Assembly (NCBI RefSeq): GCF_014205795.1 | Contig: NZ_JACHCN010000002.1 | Location: 124,001-188,000, forward strand | DNA: 64,000 bases | Direction of reading: 5' to 3' | Source of the DNA: Rhodanobacter sp. MP7CTX1 | GTDB taxonomy: Bacteria > Pseudomonadota > Gammaproteobacteria > Xanthomonadales > Rhodanobacteraceae | Part shown: piece after piece, positions 9,901-19,700 of the stretch | Layout of the letters: every line of letters begins with the position of its first letter | Numbering within the stretch: position 1 is the stretch's first letter | Position numbers and translations under genes: made by a program | The notes under the pieces: generated by a model | The model's database searches: none | Seen by the model: the letters and a program-made list of their open reading frames with translations, nothing else | What the model was told of the DNA's origin: nothing

Positions 9901-11172
9901 GTCGGCCGCGGCCTGCGAAATCGGCTCAACGTGCAATCGTTCGAGCTGGCTGCGCTGGCTGTAACGCTTCACCCGCGCCGTGCCGGTGTCGATCACATAG
10001 CGAATGCGCGGTACCGTCAGTGAGGTCTCCGCCACATTGGTCGCCAGCACGACGCGGCGCTTGATACCGGGCTTGAACACGCGATCCTGATCGCCAGCGG
10101 ACAGCCGCGCGTACAGCGGCATGATTTCCGTTTCGCGATACTGCCGCCGCGACAGCAGCAGATGGGCGTCGCGGATCTCGCGTTCGCCAGGCAGGAAAAT
10201 CAGTACGTCGCCGCGGGGATCGTCGTGGCTGATTTCATCCAGCACGGCAGCGATATGTTCGGCACTGCCTTCCTGAAACGCATCGCGCGCCCTCTGTTGG
10301 AGCGCACCCTGTGCGCGATGCTCTTTCTGCGGCACCGACGAAGATCCATCGCGCACAGGGCGCGCTCCTGCAGGTGCGACAGCATCCAGTGAGCGCCAAC
10401 GCACTTCCACCGGAAACGCACGTCCTTCCACCGCAACCACCGGAGCACCGTCGAAGTGCTCGGCAAAACGCGCCGTGTCGATCGTCGCCGAGGTGACGAT
10501 GATCTTCAGCTCCGGTCGCTTCACTGCCAACCGCTTGAGATAGCCGAGCAGGAAATCGATATTGAGGCTGCGTTCGTGCGCCTCGTCGATGATGATGGTG
10601 TCGTAGCTCGACAGCCAGGGATCGCCCTGCGTCTCGGCGAGCAGGATGCCGTCGGTCATGAACTTGATCAGGCTGCGCTCGGACACCTGGTCGTTGAAGC
10701 GCACCTGGAAACCCACCACGTCGCCGACCTGGCTGCCAAGCTCCTCGGCGACGCGGCGCGCCACCGAACGCGCAGCCAACCGGCGCGGCTGGGTGCAGCC
10801 GATCATGCCGGCCTCGCCGCGACCGGCGGCGAGGCACAGCTTCGGCAGCTGGGTGGTCTTGCCCGAGCCGGTCTCACCGGCGATCACTACTATTTGATGC
10901 TTGCGGATCAAGTCGATGATGTCGTCGGCGCGCGCGCTGATCGGCAGCGATTCGTCCAGTCGGATGGCCGGTTTCGCAGCAACCCGGGCCTGCCGCGCGG
11001 CGGCGGAGCGCTCGATATCGGCAACCAGCTTCGCCAGCTTGGCTTCGTCAGGTCGACGTGACAGCACGCGCCAGCGCCCCAGCAGGCGACCGAAATCGCG
11101 ACTGGATACCGAATCCAGCGCGTTGCGCAACGAGCGAATGCGAGTGTCAGCGGTGGCTTCGGGAGCGGGCAT
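6949..11172 (-). CDS. hrpA: ATP-dependent RNA helicase HrpA
   Basis: A DEAH-box RNA helicase of about 1,407 residues, somewhat longer than its usual length of about 1,300. It has Walker A GETGSGKT, the DEAH box ([11 protein letters not shown]), SAT (VTSATID), the RecA2 motif [14 protein letters not shown]2 and OB regions, and the long C-terminal HrpA-specific domain. Two stretches interrupt the family pattern: about 30 residues near 267-297 and about 80 near 640-724. Both coincide exactly with palindromic DNA repeats and are low-complexity, Pro/Arg/Gly-rich; the frame stays open across them. The start could be ATG 11172 ([12 protein letters not shown]), or 11217, which has a better GGATGAG ribosome binding site. 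Confidence 0.93.
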   Translation of the reverse strand: MPAPEATADTRIRSLRNALDSVSSRDFGRLLGRWRVLSRRPDEAKLAKLVADIERSAAARQARVAAKPAIRLDESLPISARADDIIDLIRKHQIVVIAGETGSGKTTQLPKLCLAAGRGEAGMIGCTQPRRLAARSVARRVAEELGSQVGDVVGFQVRFNDQVSERSLIKFMTDGILLAETQGDPWLSSYDTIIIDEAHERSLNIDFLLGYLKRLAVKRPELKIIVTSATIDTARFAEHFDGAPVVAVEGRAFPVEVRWRSLDAVAPAGARPVRDGSSSVPQKEHRAQGALQQRARDAFQEGSAEHIAAVLDEISHDDPRGDVLIFLPGEREIRDAHLLLSRRQYRETEIMPLYARLSAGDQDRVFKPGIKRRVVLATNVAETSLTVPRIRYVIDTGTARVKRYSQRSQLERLHVEPISQAAADQRKGRCGRVAAGICYRLYDEADYTSRAAYTDPELLRSSLANVILRMLALQLGEVEDFPFLEAPDPRVVADGYRRLAEISAIDETRKLTAIGRVLARLPIDVQLARMLVEGEKLHSLRELLTIVSFLSVQDPRERPSDARQQADAAHAAFADPKSDFVGVLNLWREYHTAHEELTQSKLRDWCSRHFLSFMRMREWRELHRQLLLVVQELGWRHDVVATPPAVAPSPQRGEAWGERAGSRSTARTAPPPARKGRLEGDDALGAAKSTPPQPSPASRGGSKATSGEHRTLAPALSPPGRGGDSASGSEADRLYEGVHRSLLAGLPTQVGRKDEKGVYLSTRERKFHVFPGSALSKALPAWVFSAQILDVGGRVWGMMNARIEPLWIEQQAAHLLRANCRDAHWSKKRGAVVAYEQVSLFGLVLVEKRPVTFQQQDSPLAHAIFLREALTRGDIDTRVDFVRANQRVLEEARGIEAKQRREGLIRHEDELVAFFEGKLPEEIASVRALEAWYRKTRPAEQAALRWSLDDVMAGGAGLDANAFPATLEFANHRYRLEYRFMPGDEADGVTLHLPLAMLNALPTARCEWLVPGLLGEKVAELIRGLPKSLRRNFVPAPDFARAFVEAESPRDEPLAKTLAAFLKRATGVEVAAAEFAAVDLPAHFHMRYRLHDEQGKTLASGRDLIALRRQWEGQAREAFSRKTDIELTREDVTSWDLAEIPAQVRSDSGLLAFPALVDLGETVALRVFERADEAHDAHSQGVVRLLRNALASDAKQARRRLPISNPLALKYAPLGGVDGLREDLLEGGFTDLLEQHELDVRTAGAFETLRAQCSRELFGAGVERLKLAEPIIEAQAELKPWLQPPLLGFARASYDDLREQCDALLTPGFLRELSPARLAHYPRYLKAMRLRAERLRQDPAKDQQRLLQVIPYWREYLKHRAAGTSAADLAELRWLIEEWRVSLFAQELKTAEPVSAKRLAKALAALS
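9007..9235. repeat. Nested palindromic repeats inside hrpA (B+ A+ A- B-)
   Basis: Four repeat units lie in mirror order within the hrpA reading frame. They are family B at 9008-9041 (CCTCTCCCC...GGGGAGAGGG), family A at 9069-9105 (CCCTCCCCTGCTTGCAGGGG), family A reversed at 9131-9165, and family B reversed at 9199-9231. The layout looks like an inverted A pair inserted into an inverted B pair. Read on the minus strand they encode Pro/Ser/Arg/Gly-rich peptide such as LSPPGRGG and QPSPASRGG. Confidence 0.9.
10295..10374. repeat. REP-like inverted pair inside hrpA
   Basis: The left arm GGAGCGCACCCTGTGCGCGATG (10299-10320) is mirrored by the right arm (10347-10370), which reads GGAGCGCGCCCTGTGCGCGATG on the other strand. 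This resembles the GTAGGAGCGC-type REP sequences of Pseudomonas and xanthomonads and is unrelated to the CCCTCTCCCC family. The pair lies in frame within hrpA and encodes about 30 extra residues between strand EVRW and helix [10 protein letters not shown]. Confidence 0.85.
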
Positions 11173-11363
11173 GGAGACATCGGTTGATCGGGCCGCACAT
11201 GATAGCCGCTGACTCATTGACTCATCCGGCAACCGTTCGCCAGCGGGCCGAACCGATAGCCGCCGGCTATCACCAGCATCGGCAGGATTCATTTCCAAAG
11301 CGGTACGCCCAGCCACTACTGTTTACCCCAAGGCACCCCTCAACCACAGGTAAGGATCAACAC

Positions 11364-11831
11364 ATGGCCATTTCCATCGGTATCGCCAAGAAGGATCGCG
11401 AACAGGTCGCCAAGCACCTGTCCAAGTTGCTGGCCGATACCTATTCGCTGTACCTGAAGACGCACAGCTTTCACTGGAACATCACCGGGCCGCAGTTCAA
11501 CAGCCTGCACACCATGTTCGAAACCCAATACAACGAGCTGTGGCTGGCCGCTGACGAAGTCGCCGAGCGCATCCGCACGCTCGATGTGTTCGCCCCGGGC
11601 TCCTACAGCCAGTTCGGCAAGCTCACCTCGATCAAGGAAGAGGCCGGCGTGCCGGAGTGGAAGGAAATGGTGAACCAGCTGGTCGAAGGCCACGAAATCG
11701 CCGCGCACACCGCCCGCGGAACCATCAAGGCCGCCGACGCTGCCGGCGACGAAGGCACCGCCGACATGGTCACCGGCCGCCTGAAGGAACATGAGAAAAC
11801 CGCCTGGATGCTCCGCTCGCTGCTCAGGTAA
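11364..11831 (+). CDS. dps: Dps-family ferritin-like DNA-protecting protein
   Basis: 155 residues, normal length for Dps. It should form a dodecamer that oxidises Fe(II) with hydrogen peroxide, stores iron and shields DNA in stress. The ferroxidase-site ligands are in place: HSFHWNITG with His residues near 38 and 41, and, after FxxQYxEL, the DEVAERIR segment with its Asp and Glu. No long Lys-rich N-terminal tail is present, so direct DNA binding may be weak. The ATG at 11364 follows an AAGGA ribosome binding site. The gene is divergent from hrpA, and a strong hairpin terminator follows. Confidence 0.92.
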   Translation: MAISIGIAKKDREQVAKHLSKLLADTYSLYLKTHSFHWNITGPQFNSLHTMFETQYNELWLAADEVAERIRTLDVFAPGSYSQFGKLTSIKEEAGVPEWKEMVNQLVEGHEIAAHTARGTIKAADAAGDEGTADMVTGRLKEHEKTAWMLRSLLR

Positions 11832-11867
11832 GCACGCCAAGGCATGTTCCCCACCCGGATGAAACAG

Positions 11868-11896
11868 ACGGTGCCAGCGCAAGCTGGCGCCGTTTT
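11868..11896 (+). terminator. Rho-independent terminator of dps
   Basis: Stem CGGTGCCAGC / GCTGGCGCCG with a GCAA loop, followed directly by TTTT. It lies about 37 bases after the dps stop. Confidence 0.8.
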
Positions 11897-12074
11897 GCCG
11901 CCAGCCACCGGGACCGGTCCCAGCGCGCAGATCGTCCTCGAATCTCGGCCATTCCCGCCCGCGCCTGACCTCGCACTGAAAGCTACTGACGCTTTTGGTT
12001 GAGCCCACGGCCTTGCATTGGTTAAGCTCCTCAGGCTCCACCGCCTGTTGCGCAGGCTTCCCCCGGGGATTTTT

Positions 12075-14705
12075 TTGAGCACCACCGCAGTAAACCAAGA
12101 CAGCCGATATCCCCTGCTCACTGCCCTGGTGCTTGCGCTGGTCGTGGCCGCCATGAACATCGGTCTGTGGTGGTGGGGCAACCTGCCGCATGGCCCTGAC
12201 GACTGGCACGGCAACATCAGCGGCTTCTCGCTGTCGGTATTCCAGCGCTACCAGAGCCCATTCAAGCAGGATTTCCCGAATGACCAGCAGATCGACGACG
12301 ATCTGAAGTTGCTGCGCAAGTACACCGGTAATGTGCGCACCTACACGATGCAGCAGAACCCGCAACTGTATCGGCTGGCAGAAAAAGACGGCCTGAAGGT
12401 AATGGCTGGTGCCGAGATCGACAAACGGCTGGACAACAATGAGAAAGAGATCTCCACGCTGATCGCGATGGCGCGGCAGTACCCGGGCACGATCAACCGG
12501 GTGATCGTGGGCAACGAGACCTTGTTCCGCAACGACCTCACGCCCGAGCAGATGATGGTCTATCTCGATCGCGTGCGCGCAGCGCTGCACCAGCCGGTGT
12601 CGATCGCCGAGCCCGATTACATCTGGCTCAAGTATCCCGAACTTGCCGAGCATGTGGACTTCATCACCATCCACTTGTTCCCCTTCTGGAATGGCATACC
12701 GGTCGTCGTCAATGCCCGCGATCCCGCGCAACGCAACGCAGCATTGAATGCAGCGCTGGGCTCCTATCACGCGATCCGGCAACGCTTCCCGAACAAGCCG
12801 GTCGTAGTCGGCGAAATCGGTTGGCCGTCGAATGGCGATCGTCACGAATATGCCGATCCCTCGGTCTCCAACGAAGCGATCTTCATCCGCGAATGGCTCA
12901 ACGCGGCCAAAGCTGAAAACATCGACTACTACCTGCTCGAAGCGTTCGACCAGCCGTGGAAGGAAGACCTCGGCGAAGGTCGCACTGGCGCTTACTGGGG
13001 CATGTTCAACGCCGACCGTCAGCCGAAGTTCCCGTTCGTCGGCCCGGTGACAGAAGACACCGCATGGCCGTGGAAGGCCATTGCAGCGAGCCTGCTGGCG
13101 CTGTTCCCGATGATCTGGTTCGCACGCAGCTTCAGCCGCTTCAAGCTGATGGGCCGCTTTTTCTTCTGCGCGCTGATCCAGCTCGCCTGCGGCTTGATCA
13201 CCTGGTCGGCCACACTGCCGTTCAACTTCTATCTGAGTTGGGTCGACTGGACCATGCTGGTGCTGTTGTTCCCGGCGCAGATCGCGATCCTGTCGATCCT
13301 GCTGATCAACGGCTTCGAATTCACCGAAGTGCTGTGGCGACGCGAATGGGTGCGCCATGCCAGCATGCTGACGCCCGATCCGCCGGAAAAGCAGCCGTTC
13401 GTGTCGATCCATCTGGCCTGCTACAACGAACCGCCGGAAATGGTGATCATCACGCTCGATTCGCTGGCCGCGCTCGATTACGCGAACTACGAAGTGCTGG
13501 TGATCGACAACAACACCAAGGATCCGGCGGTGTGGAAGCCGGTGCAGGAATACTGCGAAAAACTCGGCAAGCACTTCCGCTTCTTCCATCTGGAACCGTG
13601 GCCGGGTTACAAGGCCGGCGCACTGAACTTCGGCCTGAAGGAAACCGACCCGCGCGCCGATGTGGTCGCGGTGATCGACGCCGATTACGAAGTGCGTGCC
13701 GACTGGCTGGCTACCCTCACCGGCCACTTCCATGATCCGAAGGTCGCCGTGGTGCAGTGCCCGCAGGCGCATCGCGAGTTCGAGCACAACACGTTCCGCC
13801 GGATGACGGCGTGGGAGTACGACGGCTTCTTCCGCATCGGCATGCACCATCGCAACGAGCGCAACGCGATCATTCAGCACGGCACCATGACGATGGTGCG
13901 CCGCTCGGCCCTGGAAGGCACCGGTGGCTGGTCGGAGTGGACGATCTGCGAAGACGCCGAACTCGGCCTGCGCCTGATGCATGCCGGTTACGACCTGGTC
14001 TATGTCGATGAACTGATGGGCAAGGGTCTCACCCCCGCGGACTTCAAAGCGTACAAGAGCCAGCGCTATCGCTGGGCGTTCGGCGCGATGCAGATCCTGA
14101 AAGGCCGCTGGAGCTGGATGACCAAGCCGGGCCCGCTGTCGGGTGGCCAGCGCTTCCACTTCCTCACCGGCTGGTTCAGCTGGTTCGCCGATGCGCTGCA
14201 CCTGATCTTTACGCTGATGGCGATCTTCTGGACCGCCGGCATGGTCGCGTACCCGCAGCTGTTCAGCCTGCCGATGCAGCTGTTCCTGATCCCGGTGATC
14301 GGATTCTTCTTCGCGAAGGCGATCTTCGGCATCGTGCTGTACCGTGCCCGCGTGCCGTGCAGCTGGTACGACACCTTGATGGCGTCGCTGGCCAGCATGG
14401 GACTCAGTCACGCGATCGCGCGCGGCATCCTGCATGGGCTGACCCGCGAGAAGACCTCGTTCGTGGTGACCGCCAAGAGTCGGCGTCTGGGCGGCAGCAA
14501 TTTCGCCGCGTTTGCGCCGGTGCGCGAGGAAGGACTGATGGCGATCGCACTGGCGCTGTGCATCGTCGGCATGGCGCTGGGTTACGGCACCCGCTATATC
14601 GAAGGCACATTGTGGATCTTCATCCTCGCCGCGCAGTCGATCCCGTACGTCTCAGCGGTGATCGGCGCGTGGATTGCGCACAAAGCGGGCGACAAGGCCG
14701 GCTGA
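12075..14705 (+). CDS. ndvB: NdvB-like beta-1,3-glucan synthase (GH17-GT2 fusion)
   Basis: About 876 residues. An N-terminal membrane helix leads into a periplasmic GH17 domain with the acid/base Glu at 148 (VGNE) and the nucleophile at 247 (VGEIGWPS). Several transmembrane helices follow, then a cytoplasmic family-2 glycosyltransferase domain with D535xD537 (DADYEV), Asp627 (TICEDAELG) and QRYRW at 663-667, then more helices. This architecture matches Pseudomonas NdvB, which makes periplasmic beta-1,3-glucans; there the GH17 part acts as a glucanosyltransferase that branches or cyclises the chain. The TTG at 12075 has GGGGA just upstream and is preferred; another TTG at 12018 is in frame. 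The exact product is inferred from the family. Confidence 0.85.
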   Translation: MSTTAVNQDSRYPLLTALVLALVVAAMNIGLWWWGNLPHGPDDWHGNISGFSLSVFQRYQSPFKQDFPNDQQIDDDLKLLRKYTGNVRTYTMQQNPQLYRLAEKDGLKVMAGAEIDKRLDNNEKEISTLIAMARQYPGTINRVIVGNETLFRNDLTPEQMMVYLDRVRAALHQPVSIAEPDYIWLKYPELAEHVDFITIHLFPFWNGIPVVVNARDPAQRNAALNAALGSYHAIRQRFPNKPVVVGEIGWPSNGDRHEYADPSVSNEAIFIREWLNAAKAENIDYYLLEAFDQPWKEDLGEGRTGAYWGMFNADRQPKFPFVGPVTEDTAWPWKAIAASLLALFPMIWFARSFSRFKLMGRFFFCALIQLACGLITWSATLPFNFYLSWVDWTMLVLLFPAQIAILSILLINGFEFTEVLWRREWVRHASMLTPDPPEKQPFVSIHLACYNEPPEMVIITLDSLAALDYANYEVLVIDNNTKDPAVWKPVQEYCEKLGKHFRFFHLEPWPGYKAGALNFGLKETDPRADVVAVIDADYEVRADWLATLTGHFHDPKVAVVQCPQAHREFEHNTFRRMTAWEYDGFFRIGMHHRNERNAIIQHGTMTMVRRSALEGTGGWSEWTICEDAELGLRLMHAGYDLVYVDELMGKGLTPADFKAYKSQRYRWAFGAMQILKGRWSWMTKPGPLSGGQRFHFLTGWFSWFADALHLIFTLMAIFWTAGMVAYPQLFSLPMQLFLIPVIGFFFAKAIFGIVLYRARVPCSWYDTLMASLASMGLSHAIARGILHGLTREKTSFVVTAKSRRLGGSNFAAFAPVREEGLMAIALALCIVGMALGYGTRYIEGTLWIFILAAQSIPYVSAVIGAWIAHKAGDKAG

Positions 14706-14732
14706 TCGGCACTCCCCCTGGCTCTGACTTGC

Positions 14733-14860
14733 TCCCTCCCCTGCTTGCAGGGGAGGGTTGGGGTGGGGTCGCCCTTCGCTCAAAGATCAAAAGCTGAATC
14801 CCCTCCCAACCTCCCCCTGCGACCGAAGGGAGTCCCTCCTTCGGGGCAAGCAGGGGGAGG
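14733..14860. repeat. Inverted pair of family-A repeats, right copy with extended hairpin
   Basis: The left copy (14733-14769) is the short form with a TGCTTGCA centre. The right copy (14799-14860) carries an extra inner hairpin, CCGAAGGGAGTCCCTCCTTCGG, in its apex. The same long-apex form is seen at 61188-61251. The pair fills the gap between ndvB and tamA. Confidence 0.85.
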
Positions 14861-14950
14861 AGCAAATCGAAATGCATCAGCCACCTCGAATTCGTAAAGC
14901 TACGCTTGCGATAACCTGCACGGCGGTGCACGTTATCGGGCGATACCCTG

Positions 14951-16735
14951 ATGAGGATGGAACCCCAGCGCATGCGCCGATCGCGACGCCGCCTATGCCT
15001 GTTGCCGCTGCTGCTGATCCCGGCATGGGCCCATGCCGGCGTGCAGCTGGTCGTGGATGGCGTGGAGGATCCACTCAAGGCAGCCGTTGTCGCCGGCGTC
15101 GATCTCTCGCAATACGCCAATCGCGATGCCAGCGAGGCGCAAGTGCGTCGGCTCTACGCAAATGCCGAGGCACAGGTGAGGACCTCGCTGGAACCCTACG
15201 GTTACTACGACGCCAGTGTCACCGGCAAACTTGAACAAGTCGGCAAGGACTGGCACGTCTCCCTGCATGTGGTGACCGGACAACCCGTAATGGTGACTTC
15301 GGTCGATATCGAGCTGGATAAATCGGCCTCGGACCTGAAGCCTGTCCGTCAGGCACGCCGCGCCGTCGAACAACTCAACGGCCAACAGCTCGACGACGGC
15401 GCCTACGATCGTGCACGCGATACGCTGAGTGGCGCGCTGACTGCCAATGGCTTTCTCGATGCGAGGCTGCTCGTGCACCGCGTCGAAGTGCACAGCGCCC
15501 AGCACACGGCGACGATTCATCTGGCATGGGAGCTTGGCCGGCGCTACCACTTCGGTCAGGTGCATTTCGAGGGTTCCCAGTTCCGCGAAGGCTTTCTGAA
15601 GCGCTATATACCGTTCAAGCCCGGCGACTATTTCGACCAGGCGAAATTGTTGCTCTTGCAGCAGGCGTTGAATGGCGCCGATTACTTTTCGATCGTGAAC
15701 GTCATGCCTGACGTCGACAACGCCAGCAACGGCACGGTCGATGTCAACGTACAGCTGGCACCGGCCAAACGCACCATCTACACCGGCGGCCTCTTTCTCG
15801 GCACCGATACCGGTTATGGCGTACGCGGCGGCATTGAAATGCGCTGGATCAACCGGCGTGGGCACAAATGGAAAAATGAAATCGTCGTCGCGCAAAGGTT
15901 GAAGACGGTATCTACGGTCTACTCCATCCCTCTACCCGGCGACAACCAGCGCAGTTTCAACTACGGCGCCAGCTATCGCGATTCGGATACCGACACATCC
16001 CAATCGCGTACCTTCGAACTGACCGCCAACGAAACGGCGCTGTGGCATAACTGGGTGCGCACCGTGGGTCTGCATGCCATATCCGGCACGTTCGATGTGG
16101 GTAAACGCCCGGATGAGCCGGAAAGTACGCCCGGTGTCGCACATGGCGCCAGCACGCTGGTGTATGCCGAGGGCTCGCTCACGCGCAAACAGGCGGACAA
16201 TTTCAATTTCGTGCAACGCGGCTGGTCGCTCAGCTTCAACGCGCGCACAACGCTGGACGACCTGATCTCCAGCGCCAGCTTCAGCCAGCTGACCGCAGAC
16301 GCAAAGTGGATCCGCGGATTCGCCGGAAATAACCGGCTAATCCTGCGCGCCAGCATCGGCCACATCTGGACCGATGATTTTTCCGCGCTGCCACCACAAC
16401 TGCGCTTCTTCGCGGGTGGCGACAACTCCGTCCGTGGCTACAGTTACCAGTCGATCGGACCGGAAAATGCCTATGGCCGCGTCATCGGCGGCAACAACCT
16501 GATCGTCGCCAGCAGCGAGGTCGAGCACTACTTCACCCAACAATGGGGCATGGCCGTCTTCGTGGATGCCGGCAACGCGTTCGACGGGACCACCTTTACC
16601 CCGCGCATCGGCACCGGTCTGGGCGTACGCTGGCGTTCGCCGGTTGGCCTGGTACGCGTCGACGTCGGTACGCCGGTCAACGACTCGCAACGCCATGGTC
16701 TGGAGCTGCACCTGGTGATCGGGCCCGATCTGTGA
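14951..16735 (+). CDS. tamA: Outer-membrane translocation and assembly protein TamA
   Basis: 594 residues, the usual TamA size. A signal peptide (RLCLLPLLLIPAWAHA) is followed by POTRA domains over roughly residues 30-265 and a C-terminal 16-strand Omp85 barrel. The barrel contains the loop motif GGDNSVRGYSYQSIGP and ends in the family-typical IGPDL. With TamB it helps insert outer-membrane proteins such as autotransporters. The ATG at 14951 has no clear ribosome binding site; ATGs at 14957 and 14972 are also possible and would leave the signal peptide intact. The stop lies 10 bases before tamB, so the two form an operon. Confidence 0.93.
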   Translation: MRMEPQRMRRSRRRLCLLPLLLIPAWAHAGVQLVVDGVEDPLKAAVVAGVDLSQYANRDASEAQVRRLYANAEAQVRTSLEPYGYYDASVTGKLEQVGKDWHVSLHVVTGQPVMVTSVDIELDKSASDLKPVRQARRAVEQLNGQQLDDGAYDRARDTLSGALTANGFLDARLLVHRVEVHSAQHTATIHLAWELGRRYHFGQVHFEGSQFREGFLKRYIPFKPGDYFDQAKLLLLQQALNGADYFSIVNVMPDVDNASNGTVDVNVQLAPAKRTIYTGGLFLGTDTGYGVRGGIEMRWINRRGHKWKNEIVVAQRLKTVSTVYSIPLPGDNQRSFNYGASYRDSDTDTSQSRTFELTANETALWHNWVRTVGLHAISGTFDVGKRPDEPESTPGVAHGASTLVYAEGSLTRKQADNFNFVQRGWSLSFNARTTLDDLISSASFSQLTADAKWIRGFAGNNRLILRASIGHIWTDDFSALPPQLRFFAGGDNSVRGYSYQSIGPENAYGRVIGGNNLIVASSEVEHYFTQQWGMAVFVDAGNAFDGTTFTPRIGTGLGVRWRSPVGLVRVDVGTPVNDSQRHGLELHLVIGPDL

Positions 16736-16745
16736 GGGAGCTGAC

Positions 16746-19700
16746 ATGACTACCACTCCCGAGACTGTCTCTCGCCCACGTTATCGGTGGTTGCGCTGGT
16801 TGGGTGCCGCCATCGTAGTCGTCCTGGTCTTGCTCGCAGCCAGCATCTACTGGCTGCTTTGCAGTGCTTCCGGGCTCCGCTTTGCACTGGCGCGCGCCGA
16901 AGGTCTGACTCATGGAGCACTGCAAATACGGCAAGCACAAGGTCGGTTGATCGGTCCGCTCGAAGTTGCCGGCCTGCACTACGACGATGGTCAGGGCACC
17001 GTGGTGAACATCAGCAGAGCACAGCTGGATCTGAGCCCGTGGGCCTTGCTGCACAAACAGCTGCACGTACTGAGACTGGATGTGGAACGGGCCGATGTGG
17101 CCCTGCCCAAGCCTTCGCCTGAAGAAACATCGAACTCCGGCTTCTCGTTGAAGCCACCCATAGCGCTGGTACTGGATCAGGTGCATGTCGGCCCAACGAC
17201 AATCACTCAAGACGGTCAAATGCTCTTCGCCTCTACCCGTCTCGATCTGGCTGGCCATTGGACCGATGTCGGAGTCGCCGTGAACCGACTCGCCCTCGAT
17301 GCAGCCGAAGGTCACGTCAGCCTCGACGGGCAGATCGGCATCGGTAAAGACTATCGCGGCAAGGGCCATGCCGCAGCCACATGGAAAATCGGCGACAACG
17401 TCTATGCCGGCACGCTCGCGGTGCAAAGCGATGGACGGCTGGCCAACATCGAGCTCACCCTGGCGCAACCTGTCGTCGCCCATCTGTACCTCGACATGGA
17501 TCAGCGCAACGACTTTGCCTGGACCGGGAAACTCGATGTCTCGCCCTTCAACCCTGCACCACTCATCGGTGCCAGTGCACTTGAAAATGTGGCGCTGGAT
17601 GTACACGGCAGCGGCGACCGTCGAAGTGGCGCTTTGAACGGTTCGATTGATCTCAACGCCTACCACCTCTTGCTGCAACCGTTGCAGGCGCGCTTCGACG
17701 ATGATTTAAAAACGCTGACGCTGCAACAACTGTCCGTGGCTTCGCCACAAATCAAGGGGAGCGTGAATGCATCAGGCACGATCCAGCTGGATGCAAGGCC
17801 GATCAGCGCTGATCTGGGCATTGCATGGAAGGATCTCGAACTGCCCGCCGACCTGGTGGGCCAGGAGCTGGACAGTCACGGCAACCTGACTGTCAAAGGC
17901 AGCGCGAAGCAGTATCACGCCGAAGGCGATGTCGACATCGGCCCCCCGCGGAAACTGGCGAAACTCGCGTTGAACCTGGATGGAACGCCGCAACAGATCC
18001 TTCTGCACACGCTGAAGCTGCAGCAACCCCAGGGTGATCTCGATGCCAGCGGCACACTCATTCTGCAACCGCAGCTGGCATGGCAGTTCCAGGCAGTCAC
18101 CCATCAATTCGATCCCGGCCAGTTGCTGTTTGGATGGCAGGGCTCCTTGAACACTGACTTTTCGACCAAGGGCATCCTGGCCAGTAGCGGACCGGATGTC
18201 ACACTCGAACTGCGCAAACTCGAAGGCCAGTGGCTGCGTCGCGCAGTGCACGGCAACGGTCAGCTTCATCTTTCGCCGAATCGCGTTGTCGACGGTACCC
18301 TCAATCTGGCCTCCGGCGGCAGCAGCGTGCAGCTCAAGGCAAAACCCGGTGACAGCAACAATGCGGATGTCACGCTGGCAATTGCCACGTTGAATGATTT
18401 CCTGCCCGAGACCCAAGGGGCTCTGAGTGGCAAATTCAATATTCGCGGCAAGCTGCCGAGACTTGCCGTGGATGGAACCCTGCAAGGTCAATCGATCGTC
18501 TGGCAATCGCAGAAGATCGGCGAGTTGCATCTGCAGGCCAGCATCCCGGATATCAGTGCACCCGGTGGAAAACTCGATCTCGTCGCAACCGGCGTCGACG
18601 TGGATGGCCTTGTTTTTCGGGACGTGCACCTGAACGGGTCTGGCAATGCGGCACAACATCATTTGTCATTGACGCTGCAAGGACAACCGTTGTCAGCGGA
18701 TCTCGCGCTCAACGGATCTCTCAAGGGCTCTGCCTGGAACGGCACGCTCTCGACTCTCACGCTGGACGTGCAAGGCTTACCGCGCTGGCACCTGCAGCAA
18801 CCCTCGCGGCTTAGCTGGAACAACGGCGTCGCGAACCTCAGCGAACTTTGCCTCACCGCCGGCGAACCCCTGCTTTGCGTGAGCGGGTTGCGCGACAAAG
18901 CCGGCAGCCTCAACGCAAACTATCGTCTGCATGCGGTTCCGCTGGCGCTGGTCATGAGCGCCGTCGCAACATCGGACCTGCCCTTGCGTGCCGACGGCAT
19001 CCTGGAGGGCAACGGCAAATTGCAGCGCAGTGCAACGGGCAGCCTCAACGGCAACGCCTCGATCACCTCATCGAGCGGCAGCGTCACCTACCTGGATCAG
19101 CCGGACCAGCCGATGCTGACCTATGGCAACCTCGCCCTGACAGCAGACCTGAGTCCCCTGAGCCAACGAATGGCCGTCCACGCCAATCTAAACGGCAGCG
19201 GTCGTCTCGATGGGCAACTCGGCATCAACGGTGCGCAACAGTTATTGGATGGCCAGATCAACCTGCATCTTGATAGCCTCGCCTTTGTCGAGTTGCTGAC
19301 ACCCCGCGTGGCGAAAGTAAAAGGTCAGCTCGATGGAAACTTCCGCCTGGGCGGCACGCTCGTTCAACCGGCAGTGACCGGACAGGCCGGAGTGGAGAAC
19401 TTTGCCGCTGAAGTGCCGGACCTCGGACTCAAGCTTGCGCAAGGTCGTCTCATCATCGGCGCGAGCGGCGCCCAGCAACTGCGAATCACTGGCAACGTGC
19501 AATCCGGAAAAGGTTCACTCGCCATCAACGGCATAGCCGATTTGAACAAGGGCGCACAAAGCACCCTCACCCTCAAGGGTCAGAACTTCACTGTGGTGGA
19601 TATCCCCGCGGCCAAGGTCGTGGCGTCACCGGACATTCTCATTCGCCGTGACGCACAAGCCATCAATGCCACGGGCTCCGTGCTACTCGACAGCGCCGAC

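Noticed and set aside
11340-14435. A 1,031-codon open frame on the minus strand opposite dps and ndvB
   Set aside because: It runs antisense to two clear genes, is rich in His/Gln/Arg typical of frame shadows in GC-rich DNA, and shows no domain.
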